Below, piece by piece: positions 25,351 to 37,289 of a stretch of DNA of 64,000 bases. Made by a program: the position numbers and the translations under genes. The first letter of the stretch is position 1. The number at the start of each line of letters is the position of its first letter. The DNA is from Arion vulgaris (lineage: Eukaryota; Mollusca; Gastropoda; Stylommatophora; Arionidae). The notes beneath the pieces were generated by a model. It ran no database searches. It was not told the DNA's origin and worked only from the letters and a program-made list of their open reading frames with translations. The stretch lies in assembly GCA_020796225.1 (NCBI GenBank), contig CM036755.1, forward strand, positions 13,543,494 through 13,607,493, given 5' to 3'.

Positions 25351-28300
25351 ACCAACAAGATCAACTACAGATAATAAACATTGGATATAACTGACGAGAT
25401 ATTATCAACAAGATCAACTACAGATAGTAACATTGATATAATAACTGATTTAGAGATATTATCAACGCAGATCAATCACAAGGTAACATTGATATAACTG
25501 ATTTAGAGATATTATCAACCAGATCAACTACAGATAGTAACATTGATATAACTGATTTAGGAGATATTATCAATAAGATCAATTCACAATAGTAACATTG
25601 ATATACCTGATTAGAGATATTATCAACAACATCAACTACAGAGGTAACATTGATATAACTGATTTAGAGATATTATCAATGAGATCAATTCATGGGGATA
25701 GTAACATTGATATAACTGATTTAGGAGATATTATCAATAAAAGATCAACTACAAATAGTAATATTGATATAATTGATTTAGAGATATTAATAACAAGATC
25801 AACTACAAATAGTAACATTGATATAAATGATGAGATATTATCAACGAGATCAACTACAGATAGTAACATTGATATAGCTGATTTAGTGATATTATCAATA
25901 AACACGACAACAAAATAGTAACAATGATATAACCGATTTAGAGATATATCAACAAGACACCAAGAATAAAAATATTGATATAATTGATGAGATATTAATA
26001 ACGAGATTGGACCCACAGATAGTAAATATTGATATAGCTGATTTAGAGGTGATATTATCAATAAATATCGACAATAAATAAAATACTGATATAACTGATT
26101 TAGAGATATTATCAACAAGATCAACTATAAATAGTAATATTGATATAACTGATTTAGAGATATTATCAACGAGATCAACTACAAGATAGTAACATTGATA
26201 TAGCTGATTTATAGAGATATTATAGAACAAGATCAACTACAAATAGTAACATTGATATAACTGATTTAGATATTATCAACAAAGATCAACTACAGATAGT
26301 AACATTGATATAACTGATTTAGATATTATCAACGAGATCAACTACAGATAGTAATATTTGATAGAATTGATTTATATACATCAACGACACTACAGATAGT
26401 AACATTGATATAACTGATTTAGAGATATTATCAACAAGATCAACTACAGATAGTAACATTGATATAACTGATGAGATATTATCAACAAGATCAACTACAT
26501 AGATAGTAACATTGATATAACTGGATTAGAGATATTATCACCCAGATCAACTACAAATAGTAAATATTGGATATAACTGATTTAGAGATATTATCAACAA
26601 GATCAACTACAGATAGTAACATTGATATAACTGATTTAGAGATATTATCAACTAGATCAACTACAGATAGTAACATTGATATAACTGATTTAGAGATATT
26701 ATCAACGAGATCAACTATAAGATAGTAATACTGATATAGCTGATTTAGAGATATTATCAATAACATCAACAACAAGAAAATATTGATATAACTGATTTAG
26801 AGATGACAACAAGATCAACTACAATAGTAACATTGATATAACTGATTAGAGATATTATCAACAAGATCAACTACAGATAGTAACATTGATATAACTGATT
26901 TAGAGATATTAATAACTAGATCAACTACAGATAGTAACATTATTATAGCTGATTTAGAGATATTAATAACAACATCAACAAATAAATAGTAACATTGATA
27001 TAACTGATTTAGAGATATTATCAACAAGATCAACTACAAATAGTAATATTGATATAACTGATTTAGAGATATTATCAACGAGATCAACTACAGATAGTAA
27101 ACATTGATATAACTGATTTAGATATTATGAACAAGATCAACTAAGCAAATAGTAACATTGATATAACTGATTTAGATATGAACAAGATCAACTACAAATA
27201 GTACATTGATATAACTGATTTAGAGATATTATCAACAAGATCAATTCACAATAAAATATTGATATAACTGATTTAGAGATATTATCAACAAGATCAACTA
27301 CACAAATAGTAACATTGATATAACTGATTTAGATATTATCAATGAAGATCAACTACAGATAGTGTACATTGATATAACTGATTTAGAGATATTATCAACA
27401 AGATCAACTACAGACATAGTAACATTGATATAACTGATTTAGAGATATTAATAACAAGATCAATTCACAGATAGTAATACATTACATAACTGATTTAGGA
27501 GATATTATCAACAAGATCAACTACAAATAGTAACATTGATATAACTGATTTAGAGATATTATCAACAAGATCAACTACAGATAGTAACATTGATATAACT
27601 GATTTAGAGATATTAATAACTAGATCAACTACAGATAGTAACATTGATATAACTGATTTAGAGATATTATCAACCAGATCAACTACAAATAGTAACATTG
27701 ATATAACTGATTTAGAGATATTATCAACTAGATCAACTACAGATAGTAACATTGATATAACTGATTTATAGATATTATCAATCTAGATCAACCACAGATA
27801 GTAACATTGATATAACTGGATTTAGGAGATATATTATCAACAAGATCAACTACAGATAGTAACATTGATATAATTGATTAGAGAGATATTATCAACAAGA
27901 TCAACTACAGATAGTAACATTGATATAACTGATTTAGAGATATTATCAATAAGATCAACTATAAATAGTAAAATCTGATATAACTGATTTAGAGATATTA
28001 TCAACAAGATCAACTACAAATAGTAACATTGATATAACTGATTTAGAGATATTATCAAATAAGATCAACTACAAATAGTACATTGATATAACTGATTTAG
28101 AGATATTATCAACAAGATCAACTACAGATAGTAACATTGATATAACTGATTTAGAGATATTATCAATCTAGATCAACTACAGATAGTAACATTGATATAA
28201 CTGATGATATTATCAAACAAGATCAATTCATAAATAGTAACATTACTATAACTCATTTAGAGATATTATCAACTAGATCAACTACAGATAGTAACATTGA

Positions 28301-29565
28301 TATAGCTGATTTAGAGATATTATCAACAATATCAATAAATAAATAGTAACATTGGATATAACTGATTTAGAGATACATCAACAAGATCAATTCACAAAGA
28401 AGCATTGATATAACTGATTTAGAGATATTATCAACAAGATCAACTACAGATAGTAACATTGATATAACTGATTTATAGATATTATCAACGAGATCAACTA
28501 CAGATAGTAACATTGATATAACTGATTTAGAGATATTATCAATGACTGGACCACAGATAGTGTAACATTGATATAACTGATTTAGAGATATGAATCGAGA
28601 TCAACTAAGCAAATAGTAACATTGATGATAACTGGATTTAGAGATATTATCAACAAGATCAACTACAAAATAGTAACATTGATATAACTGATTTAGAGAT
28701 ATTATCAACAAGATCAACTATAAAATAGTAACATTGATAGCATCCGATTTATATAGATATATCAACAAGATCAACTACAGATAGTAAATATTGGATATAA
28801 CTGATGAGATATTATCAACAAGATCAACTACAGATAGCAACATTGGATATAACTGATTTATAGATATTATCAACAAGATCAATCACAAATAAAAACATTG
28901 ATATAACTGATTGAGATATTATCATCGCATCAACTACAGATAGTAACATTGATATAACTGATGAGATATTATCAACAAGATCAACTAAGCAGATAGTAAC
29001 ATTGATATAATTCGATTTAGAGATATTATCAATAAAGATTTAACTACAGATAGTAAACATTGATATAATCAGATTTAGAGATATTATCAACAAGATCAAC
29101 TACAAATAGTAAATATTGATATAACTGATTTATAGATATGACAACAAGAGATCAACTACAGATAGTAATATTGATATAATTGATTTAGAGATATTATCAA
29201 CAAGATCAACGTACAAATTATAAACATTGATATAACTGATTTAGAGATATTATCAACAAGATCAATTCACAACAGTAACATTGATATAACTGATTTAGAG
29301 ATATCAACAAGATCAACTACAAATAGTAACATTGATATAACTGATTTATAGATATTATCAACAAGATCAACTACAGATAGTAACATTGATATAACTGATT
29401 TAGAGATATTATCACCAAGATCAATTCACAGATAGTAACATTGATATAACTGATTTAGAGATATTATCAAAAAGATCAACTACAGATAGTAAATATTTGA
29501 TATAACTGATTTAGAGATATTATCAACAAGATCAACTACAGATAGTAACATTGATTATAACTGAT
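25351..29565 (+). repeat. Array A, second part: 54-bp minisatellite
   Basis: About 78 units of the same 54-bp repeat as at 7790-8223, in the same orientation. Here many units carry private 1-3 base indels, unlike the clean units before the gap, which points to uncorrected reads. Frames in it are shadows of the repeat. Confidence 0.92.
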
Positions 29566-29989
29566 CAAAAGCGATTACAAACGAGTAATTGTATGTGTCA
29601 ATTTTAAATTCAGGATTTGATATGGTAAATTCTATTTGTCCAGGTTTTCAGTTTATATGTATCAAATTTATTCTTTCATTTTATATACATCACTTGGCTC
29701 TTCAGATTATGTATGTCAATTCTATGGTAGGTTGGATGTTGTGGCTAAAATTTCTACTGGTGAGAATAGTCTCTATGCAAAAACCTCAGCTTAGTCACCT
29801 TCTATGACATGCCTTGTACTGCAGTGCCGCTATTCTTGCTCCTTAGGCTCGCAACAAATGTAGAACAAAAATTATGATTTTTAACTTCAATGTTAAAGCA
29901 GTTCGCTGTATGAGTCAGAACATGAAGAACTACTAAAACAATAACTATAAACTGCAAACATTCATCAACTGATGTCCACGCAGCACAGT

Positions 29990-30355
29990 AGAATAAATAG
30001 AAGGACTATGATGGTATGATAGGTCACAAATGAGGAACTTATGGAGAGAAGACAGATTCAGTGACCAAGAGGTTAAAAAGACGCTAGCGCTGATAGGACA
30101 CAAATTTGCGAAACCTGCATGAATATAACAAGAAGGGCTCCTTTCCTGGAACTCTCAGGGACTGCGTAAAGAAGGGGAGGCAGAGAAATACATGGAGACG
30201 AGATTTAGAGGCAGAGATCAACAATATAAAGAAGAGCTGGAGGGAGCTGCAGGAGATAGTTAGAGATAGACGATTTGGTATGAGTTTTTTGATGGCCTAA
30301 GTGCCCCAATTCAAGTTAAAAAGGCAGAGAGAGAGAGAGAGAGATGAAGGTCAAT
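29990..30355 (+). mobile_element. LINE 3' fragment with (GA)n tail
   Basis: The frame at 30106-30300 reads GTLRDCVKKGRQRNTWRRDL then EAEINNIKKSWRELQEIVRD. It is the C-terminal tail of a LINE polyprotein (GRP..TWRRDLE.E......W.E....A.DR). It is followed by LCPN-like residues in a shifted frame and a GAGAGA microsatellite at 30331-30352. It is 5'-truncated. Confidence 0.72.
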
Positions 30356-30539
30356 TTATTCATTTTATATGTCGCTACTACCTGTGGTTATAAGGTGTTA
30401 ATTTATTCAGACGGAAGCCAATTTATTTATTTAGGTTATGTTTGTCAATTAATTCTGCTGTGTGTGTTTATAGCTTTCACTCAGGTTATATAATGGTATG
30501 TGTTCAAATGAAAACGGAACTCTTGTGGATCTATTTAAA

Positions 30540-31420
30540 AAGTACTGTCCGCGAAATTACCGGTTTCCAACGGAATTAAACAGCAACTACTTAGAATAAG
30601 AATGCACCTAGTTCATCAGAAAATCAGATGCATTTAGGCAAGCATCCCACCGTTTAGGTAGATGTCGAATGCCGTCCGGAGAAAAAGGTGCGTGGCTGCT
30701 CACTGAACCATGTGGTCACCGGGCTGTTTCATGTCTGCAAGTCACAGTTGAATCGCTGTCCCTTTAGCGTGCTTTCTTCAACGGGTCCGAACAAATGGAA
30801 ATCTGGCGCCAGGACAAATCGAACTATAGATCGGGTGATGAAGAACTCCCAATTCTTCTTGCCAACAGTTTCACACAATTTTTTATGGATGCGGACGAAG
30901 CGAAGTTGTCGTGAGAAGAATCACACCTTGAGAAAGCTCGCCTGGTCGCTTAGCCTTGATGGCCTTATACAGCTTGTCTAAAGTGTCTTTATAATGGACG
31001 GCATAGATGTTTAGGACACCAGGTTCCTTAAAATCGGCAACAAAAGCCCTTCATGGTCAAAATTCGTTCACCATAACCTTCCCAGCAGAAACTCAGGCCT
31101 TGAATTTTTGTTTTGGTGAACCTGTATAGCCCATTGCATGCTGTCAATTTGCTGCATGGGTTCATAGCGTGGCACCACTTATCATCACCTGCCACAATGC
31201 TCAACAGGAATGCATCAAATCTCAATCCTGTAACGCATCAAGTGGTTCAAACTCCACCCCATCCGCTCTTCCTATGGTGGTGTATTGGGGTCAACATCCG
31301 CGGACCCACTGTGAACACACCTTTCCGATAGTTCACCCTTTTCCGAACAAACTATGTGGGCTGTCCTAATTGACATATGGAATTCTTCTTCGCTTAACGA
31401 ATGCTCTGACGACGGTCAGT
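30540..31420 (-). mobile_element. mariner-like transposase remnant
   Basis: On the minus strand a 65-residue frame (31225-31028) reads FLLSIVAGDDKWCHAMNPCS and later CWEGYGERILTMKGFC, matching mariner TGDE-WV......SK and SAGKVM.T.FWD--G. Further frame pieces (YKDTLDKLYKAIKAKRPGEL, then HHPIYS) match the segment that leads to the HDNARPH and PPYSPDLAP catalytic region. Stops and frameshifts interrupt throughout. It is dead or heavily affected by read error. Terminal inverted repeats were not located. Confidence 0.72.
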
Positions 31421-31554
31421 CATACTGCTTTCTTTATCGCAAGGTTATGGCTTCTTCTTGCTGCAAACAATATGTGCCTGGATCTGACCGCAAGATCTGC
31501 TGACAACGCCGTCTGCACGCTGTAAAAATATAACTATTCATCTGCCATATGTGT

Positions 31555-31853
31555 CAACGTGACTCATTCAGGTTATATGTGTTAATGTATTCATTCAGGT
31601 TATATGTGTCAATTTATTCAATCAGGTTATGTACAATGTGGCCCAATCAGGTTATATGTGTCAATGTATTCTTCAAGTATATATGTCATTGTATTCAGTC
31701 AGGTTATGTTAATGTATTTATTAGTTAAATTTGTCATTGTATTCCAATCAGGCTGTATGTGTCAATGTATTTATTCAGGTTATATATAATGTATTTATTC
31801 AGTAATATATGTCAATGTATTCATACAATTTATATGTCAATTTATTCATCCAG
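31555..31853 (+). repeat. Imperfect ~28-bp tandem repeat up to the splice acceptor
   Basis: About ten degenerate units contain TTCAGGTTATATGTGTCAAT. The last unit ends in TTTATTCATCCAG, which is the acceptor of the damaged ABCC exon at 31854. Related words also occur near 29600-29720 and 30350-30500. Confidence 0.7.
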
Positions 31854-31956
31854 GTAAATAAATGCTCTTTGACCATGGTGGTTCGCGAAAATACGTTAGA
31901 AACACTATTGTCTCAGCAGAGAGGATCTTAGGAATATGCAGTGAGTTCCTACTGAG
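31854..31956 (+). CDS. ABCC1-like: ABCC exon with frameshifts: TMD2-NBD2 linker
   Basis: This short exon was found by family order, not by an open frame. It follows ATTCATCCAG and ends at GAG|GTAAAT. Pieces in different frames read LTMVVRE, LET, TIVSAERIL, EY and VPTE. They correspond to the conserved ABCC stretch TLNW-VR..ELETNIVA-ER-KEY....E that follows the last TMD2 helix. At 103 bp it is one base longer than the roughly 102 bp I expect. Several one- or two-base indels break the frame. Because the whole surrounding region is error-rich, sequencing error is likelier than gene death (inference). Confidence 0.72.
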
Positions 31957-32039
31957 GTAAATTTTTATAGAAGAATAAAATCACTATTAATTAGTACATG
32001 ATGACAAATCAAGTTCTATAGTTGCTTCTATTTATGGTG

Positions 32040-33225
32040 GATGTTCTGACTTTCTTATTATTGTACATATTTATCTCTCTCTCTTATTATTGCACATACT
32101 ATCTGCCTTCTTTTATTATTGTACATACTATCTCTCTTCTTATTATTGCACATTACTACTTGCCTTCTTATTATTTTACATACTATCTCTCTCTTTATTA
32201 TTGCACATACTATCTGCTCTCTTGTATTGTACATACTATCTCTCTATTATTGCACATACCATCTCTCTTCTTATTATTGCACATACTATCTGCTCTCTTA
32301 TTATTTTACATACTATCTCTCTCTTATTATTGCACATACTATTCATACTCTTCTACGCTGTACATACTATCTGCTCTCTTATTATTGTACATACTATCTC
32401 CTCTTATTATTGTGCATATACTATCTCTCTCTTATTATTGCACATACTATTCCTCTTATTATTGTACATACTATCTCTCTCTCTTATTATTTACATACTA
32501 TCTCTTATTATTGTACATACTATCTCCTCTCTCTTATTATTGTACATACTATCTACTCTCTGTATTATTGTACATACTATCTCCTTCTCTATTATTCCAC
32601 ATACTATCTCCTCTCTTATTATTGTACATACTATCTCCTCTCTTATTATTGTACATACTATCTACTTTCTATTATTGTACATACTATCTCCTCTCTTATT
32701 ATTATACATACTATCTTCTCTCTTATTATTGCACATACTATCTCCTCTCTATTATTGTACACACTATCTCTCTCTTTATTATTATACATACTATCTTCTC
32801 TCTTATTATTGTACATACTATCTCATCTCTTATTATTGTACATACTATTCCCTCTCTCTATTATTATACATACTATCTCCTCTTATTACTACATACTATT
32901 CCCTCTCTTATTATTGTATTATACTATCTCCTCTTGCATATACATACCATTCCTCTTGGCTATTGTACATACTATCTCCTTCTATTATTATACATATCAT
33001 CTCCTCTCTTATTATTGTACATACTATCTCCTCTCTTATTATTATATACTATCTCCCTCTCTTATTATTATATACTATATCTCTCTCCCTCTTATTATTG
33101 GTATTATTAATATTCTCTCTTATTATTATACATACTATCTCCTCTCTATTATTGTACATACTATCTCTCCTCTTATTATTGTACATACACTCTCTTCTTA
33201 TTATTATACATACTATCTCCTAAAA
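32040..33225 (+). repeat. Array B: ~26-bp minisatellite
   Basis: About 45 units carry TTATTATTGTACATACTATC followed by a variable CT-rich run. Unit length varies from 24 to 27. Long frames (up to 382 codons, 32119-33267) are stop-free only because of this composition and are not genes. Confidence 0.9.
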
Positions 33226-34300
33226 AGTTCTGCATTCCTATCAATACATTTAAAAACTGGTTTATGATTGGTGCTATATTAACTTTTATGAGGGATCTGT
33301 CTGTAGATATTTCAATAGATATTGTAACTAATATACCCCATGAAGGAAAACTGATAGAGGCTTTGAAATAAAGACAGATGGGGCTGCAGAGCTGTCTTTA
33401 TCACTCCTTCCTTTTCCTGCTAAGGTTGACTGGATAATGAGATCAACAACAGCCATGGGGAGAAATACAGTAGACCATGATGAGTCAATTGGAGGATTTA
33501 GATTTTGCAGACAATTTAGCACTCCTCTCTCACAGCCATCAACAGATGCAAGAGAAAACAATTAAACTGGAAACAATCGTGACAACAACTGGGTCTGACT
33601 ATTCATGGAAAAACAAAGATCATGAGATTAAATGTACAATTGAAGAGACCTGATCACATACTGAGAGGATCACTTACTAAAGGAGATGGATACATTTACA
33701 TATCTGGGAAGTAAGCATCAACATTCAAGGTGGCTCAGATTAAGATGCTAGGGTTAGAATACAAAAGGCAAGATCAGTCTTGCTATTCTGGAAGAACACA
33801 TATATGGAGTTCAAGAATGATCAGAATAAAACTAAGATAATGATATTTAACTCAAATGTCAAGATTGTCCTATATAGATAAGTGAGGACATGGAGAACAG
33901 CCAAGGTAACACTCAAAAAGTTGTGGACATTCATCAATAGATGCCTGTGTAGGATACCCATTCATGGCGGTATAACAGGACTACAAACAGGGAACCCTGG
34001 ACAGGAATAGGACAACGCATAGGTGCAACAAGAGATAAGGAGCAGAAGGGTATTTATGGATAGGACACACACTGAGAAAACCCCCATCAGCATCACAAGA
34101 CAGGCTTCTCCGATGGAGCCCCAGGACACACAGAGATAAGGGAAGACCTAGGAACACCCTGGAGACGTGGAGTTGAGATATGGAATGCAAGAAAAATGGG
34201 GACTGAGGAAAGATCTGGAAAGGATGGTTCTTGGATAGGTGGGCTTTGAAAGGCCTTGTTACGACCCATGCTTCCCTAGGGCAAGGGTGAAGAAGAAGAT
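33225..34300 (+). mobile_element. RTE-like LINE fragment (RT palm to tail)
   Basis: Frame pieces read VDWIMRSTTAMGRN, then LEDLDFADNLALLSHSHQQM and QEKTIKLETI, then the LGSK region, FINRCLCRIPIHGG and WIGHTLRKPPSASQD. These follow the order RT palm, thumb and C-terminal tail of an RTE/SR2-like LINE. The catalytic FADD reads FADN here (33504-33515). There are multiple frameshifts; it is 5'-truncated and inactive. Confidence 0.8.
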
Positions 34301-34905
34301 TGAACTACAAGTCTTTTTGGGATAGTGAGTCAGCCAATAGCAGTGTCCATAATAGTATAGATAATATGTCATGGCATTTTCATAATGACTATGCCTCATA
34401 ACTTGTATAGTTACTGTGCTAGTAAATATTACTACAATGTAATCTATAAGAATACTCAGTTTTATATGCAACTGTTAGAATGACATTGTAATTGTAACAT
34501 AAAAGAATTCCTCTGCTCTTATCTTTAATTGAATCACTCTTTTCATGGTGAAATCAAGATTATTGGAACATATTTCTACCTATTTTAAATGTCTGATGAT
34601 TTGATAGCATTTTCTGGTTAGAAGGTTATCACAACTCTTAGTTGCAGAAATTACTTCTAGAATAATTTGTCAAAGAAAATGCAATAAAAAAGATGATTAA
34701 CAATTGCAATGAGGAGGAAACATACTCATGGTAACAGTCAGATATGTCACACTCAGAAGAGATGCAGAAACCTGGATAAGATCTATGATGGCAAAAGATA
34801 GGCAAACTAATGACAACCTGATTGGAGGTAGAGGTTTAGGTCAGACTTAGGGGCAGCCTGTATTAGGTGACCACGGACAAGCAAGGTGGAGAGATTCTGT
34901 TGTTG
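34300..34905. other. Intron sequence between LINE and array C
   Basis: AT-rich with no coding frame or repeat recognised. Confidence 0.45.
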
Positions 34906-36850
34906 CCCTGCAGTGACCCAACAACCCTTGTTGGCCACTGACTGCTTTGTTGGTCCATGGATCTAGCGAGATGAAAAGATTTTGTTTCTATCCTGGAATC
35001 AAGACCAAACAACTCTTGTTGGCCATCGACTGTTTTTGTTGGTCCATGGATCTAGCGACATGAAAAGATTTTGTTTCTGTCCTGAATCAAGACCCACAAC
35101 TCTTGGTTGGCCAATGACTGCTTTGTTGGTCCATGGATCAGCGATATGAAAAGACGGAGCTGTCCTGAATCAAGACCAAACAACTCTTGTTGGCCACTGA
35201 CTGCTTTGTTGGTCCATGGATCTAGCAAGATGGAAAGCTTTTGTTTCTGTCCTGAATCAAGACCAAACAACTCTTGCTGGGCCACTGACTGCTTTGTTAT
35301 CCATGGATCTAGCAAGATGAACGCTTGTTTCTGTCCTTGAATCAAGACCCAACAACTCTTTGCTGGCCACTGACTGCTTTGTTGGTCCATGGATTCAGCA
35401 AGATGGAAAGCTTGTTTCTGTCCTGAATCAAGACCCAACAACTCTTGTTACACTGACTGCTTTTGTTGGTCCATGGATCTAGCGAGATGGAAAGCTTTTG
35501 TTTCTGTCCTTGAATCAAGACCCAACAACTCTGTTGGCCACTGACTGCTTGTGTGAGCTGGTCCATGGATCTAGTGGGAGATGAAAGATTTTGTTTCTGT
35601 CCCAACCAAGACCCAACAACCTTAAGCTACACTGACTGCTTTGTTGGTCCATGGATCTAGCAAGATGGTTTTTGCTTGTCCTGAATCACACTCCAACAAC
35701 TTTGTTGGCTACTGACTGCTTTGTTGGTCCATGGAGCCAGCAAGATGTGGTTTTGTTTCTGTCCTGAATCAAGACCCAACAACCTTGTTGGCCACTGACT
35801 GCCTTGTTGGTCCATGGATTCAGCAAGATGGAAAGCTTTTGTTTCTGTCCTGAATCAAGACCCAACAACTCTTGTTGGCCATCGACTGCTTTGTTGGTCC
35901 ATGGATCTAGCAAGATGGAAAGCTTTGCTCTGTCCTGGAATCAAGACCCAACAACTTTGCTGGCTACTGACCGCTTTGTTATCCATGGAGCCAGCAAGAT
36001 GGTGCTTGTTTCTGTCCTTGAATCAAGACCCAACAACCTTGTTGGCCACTGACCGCTTTATGGTCCATGGAGAGCTAGCGAGATGGAAAGCTTTTGTTTC
36101 TGTCCTGAATCAAGACCCAACAACTCTTGTTGGCCACTGACTGCTTTGTTGGTCCATGGATCTAGGTGAGATGAAAAGATTTTGTTTCGTCTCTGAATCA
36201 AGACCCAACAACTCTTGTTGGCCACTGACCGCTTTGTTGGTCCAAGGATCAGCAAGATGGAAAGCTTTTTGTTTCTGTCCTGAATCAAGACCCAACAACT
36301 CTTTGCTGGCCACTCGACTGCTTTGTTGGTCCATGGATCTAGCGAGATGAAAAGATTTTGTTTCTATCCTGAATCAAGACCAAACAACTCTTGTTGGCCA
36401 TCGACTGCTTTGTTGGTCCATGGATCTAGCGACATGAAAAGATTTTGTTTCTGTCCTGAATCAAGACCCAACAACTCTTGCTATTACTGACTGCTTTGTG
36501 GTTGGTCCATGGATCTAAAGGACATGAAAAGATTTTGTTTCTGTCCTGAATCAAGACCAAACAACTCTGCTGGCCATCGAATGCTTTGTTGGTCCATGGA
36601 TCTACGTATATGAAAAGATTTTGTTTTTGTCCTGGAATCAAGACCCAACAACTTGCTGGCCACTGACTGCTTTGTTGGGTCCATGGATCTAGAAAGATGT
36701 AAAAGATTATTTTTTTCTGCTTTTGTAACAAGACCCAACAACTTATGCTGACTGCTTTGTTGGTCTATGAACCTAGTAAGATGTAAAGATTGCTGTTTTT
36801 ACCCCACAAGACACCACACAGCTCATCTGCTACCGACTGCAGTCAAAACT
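34905..36850 (+). repeat. Array C: 87-bp minisatellite
   Basis: About 22 units of 87 bp include GTTGGTCCATGGATCTAGCG, TTTTGTTTCTGTCCTGAATC and AAGACCCAACAACTC. Unit length is a multiple of three with no fixed stop, giving pseudo-frames on both strands. Units differ by small indels, again consistent with raw read errors. The array ends about 130 bp before an ABCC exon acceptor. Confidence 0.92.
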
Positions 36851-36982
36851 GCAGTTAATTCTAGCTTGTACATTTTGTATGCTTAGTTCACATATCAGAA
36901 TTGTTTTTGATATACACTCTATTATCATACAACATCTATCATACAATACAAAGTTACAACAGCATTTCTTCTTTCAATACAG

Positions 36983-37135
36983 GCTCCATGGGGAAATCCC
37001 TGATACTCAGCCTCCAAAGAGTTGGGCTAGAAGACGGAAGTGTATGTCCTTGATGACCTTCCAACTCCGCTTATATAGAGAGGGCTGGAGTTAGTACTAA
37101 GGGGAGTTTTTGTAATCTGGTGCTGTGGTGAAAAG
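36983..37135 (+). CDS. ABCC1-like: ABCC exon with frameshifts: linker and start of NBD2
   Basis: The acceptor is TTTCAATACAG and the donor is AAAAG|GTGAAT. Frame pieces read APW, EIPDTQPPKSW, EDGSV, DD, FQLR, YREG, then LELVLRGVF and GEK. These match, in order, the ABCC segment from APW-I through RYREGL-LVL to the GEK just before Walker A. At least four small indels separate the pieces. The previous exon ends in phase 0 with VPTE, which joins directly to APW. The next exon (45987) begins IGIVGRTG, so the junction [16 protein letters not shown] is exactly canonical. Likely a real exon with uncorrected read errors. A mirrored, more damaged copy is at about 14910-15041. Confidence 0.8.
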
Positions 37136-37289
37136 GTGAATATCATTTACTGTTTTGTTTGGAGCACTTGTAATGCTTCTAATGTGATATAATGACACCT
37201 CCATCTACACTTCTTTGCCCAAAACAATACTCTAATTATGAGCTGTCATGTATTAGATGCAGCTCAGTCTTTATAGTAACACATGTATA

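Noticed and set aside
32022..33267. Overlapping frames of 362-382 codons in three phases
   Set aside because: All lie in array B; the ~26-bp CT/TTA repeat simply lacks stops on plus. Three equally long overlapping frames with only Y, L, I, S, T and H show it is not coding.
34905..36850. GATCTAGCGAG-type repeats as possible protein-binding array or centromere satellite
   Set aside because: Only about 22 units in an intron with no higher-order structure; nothing supports a centromeric role.
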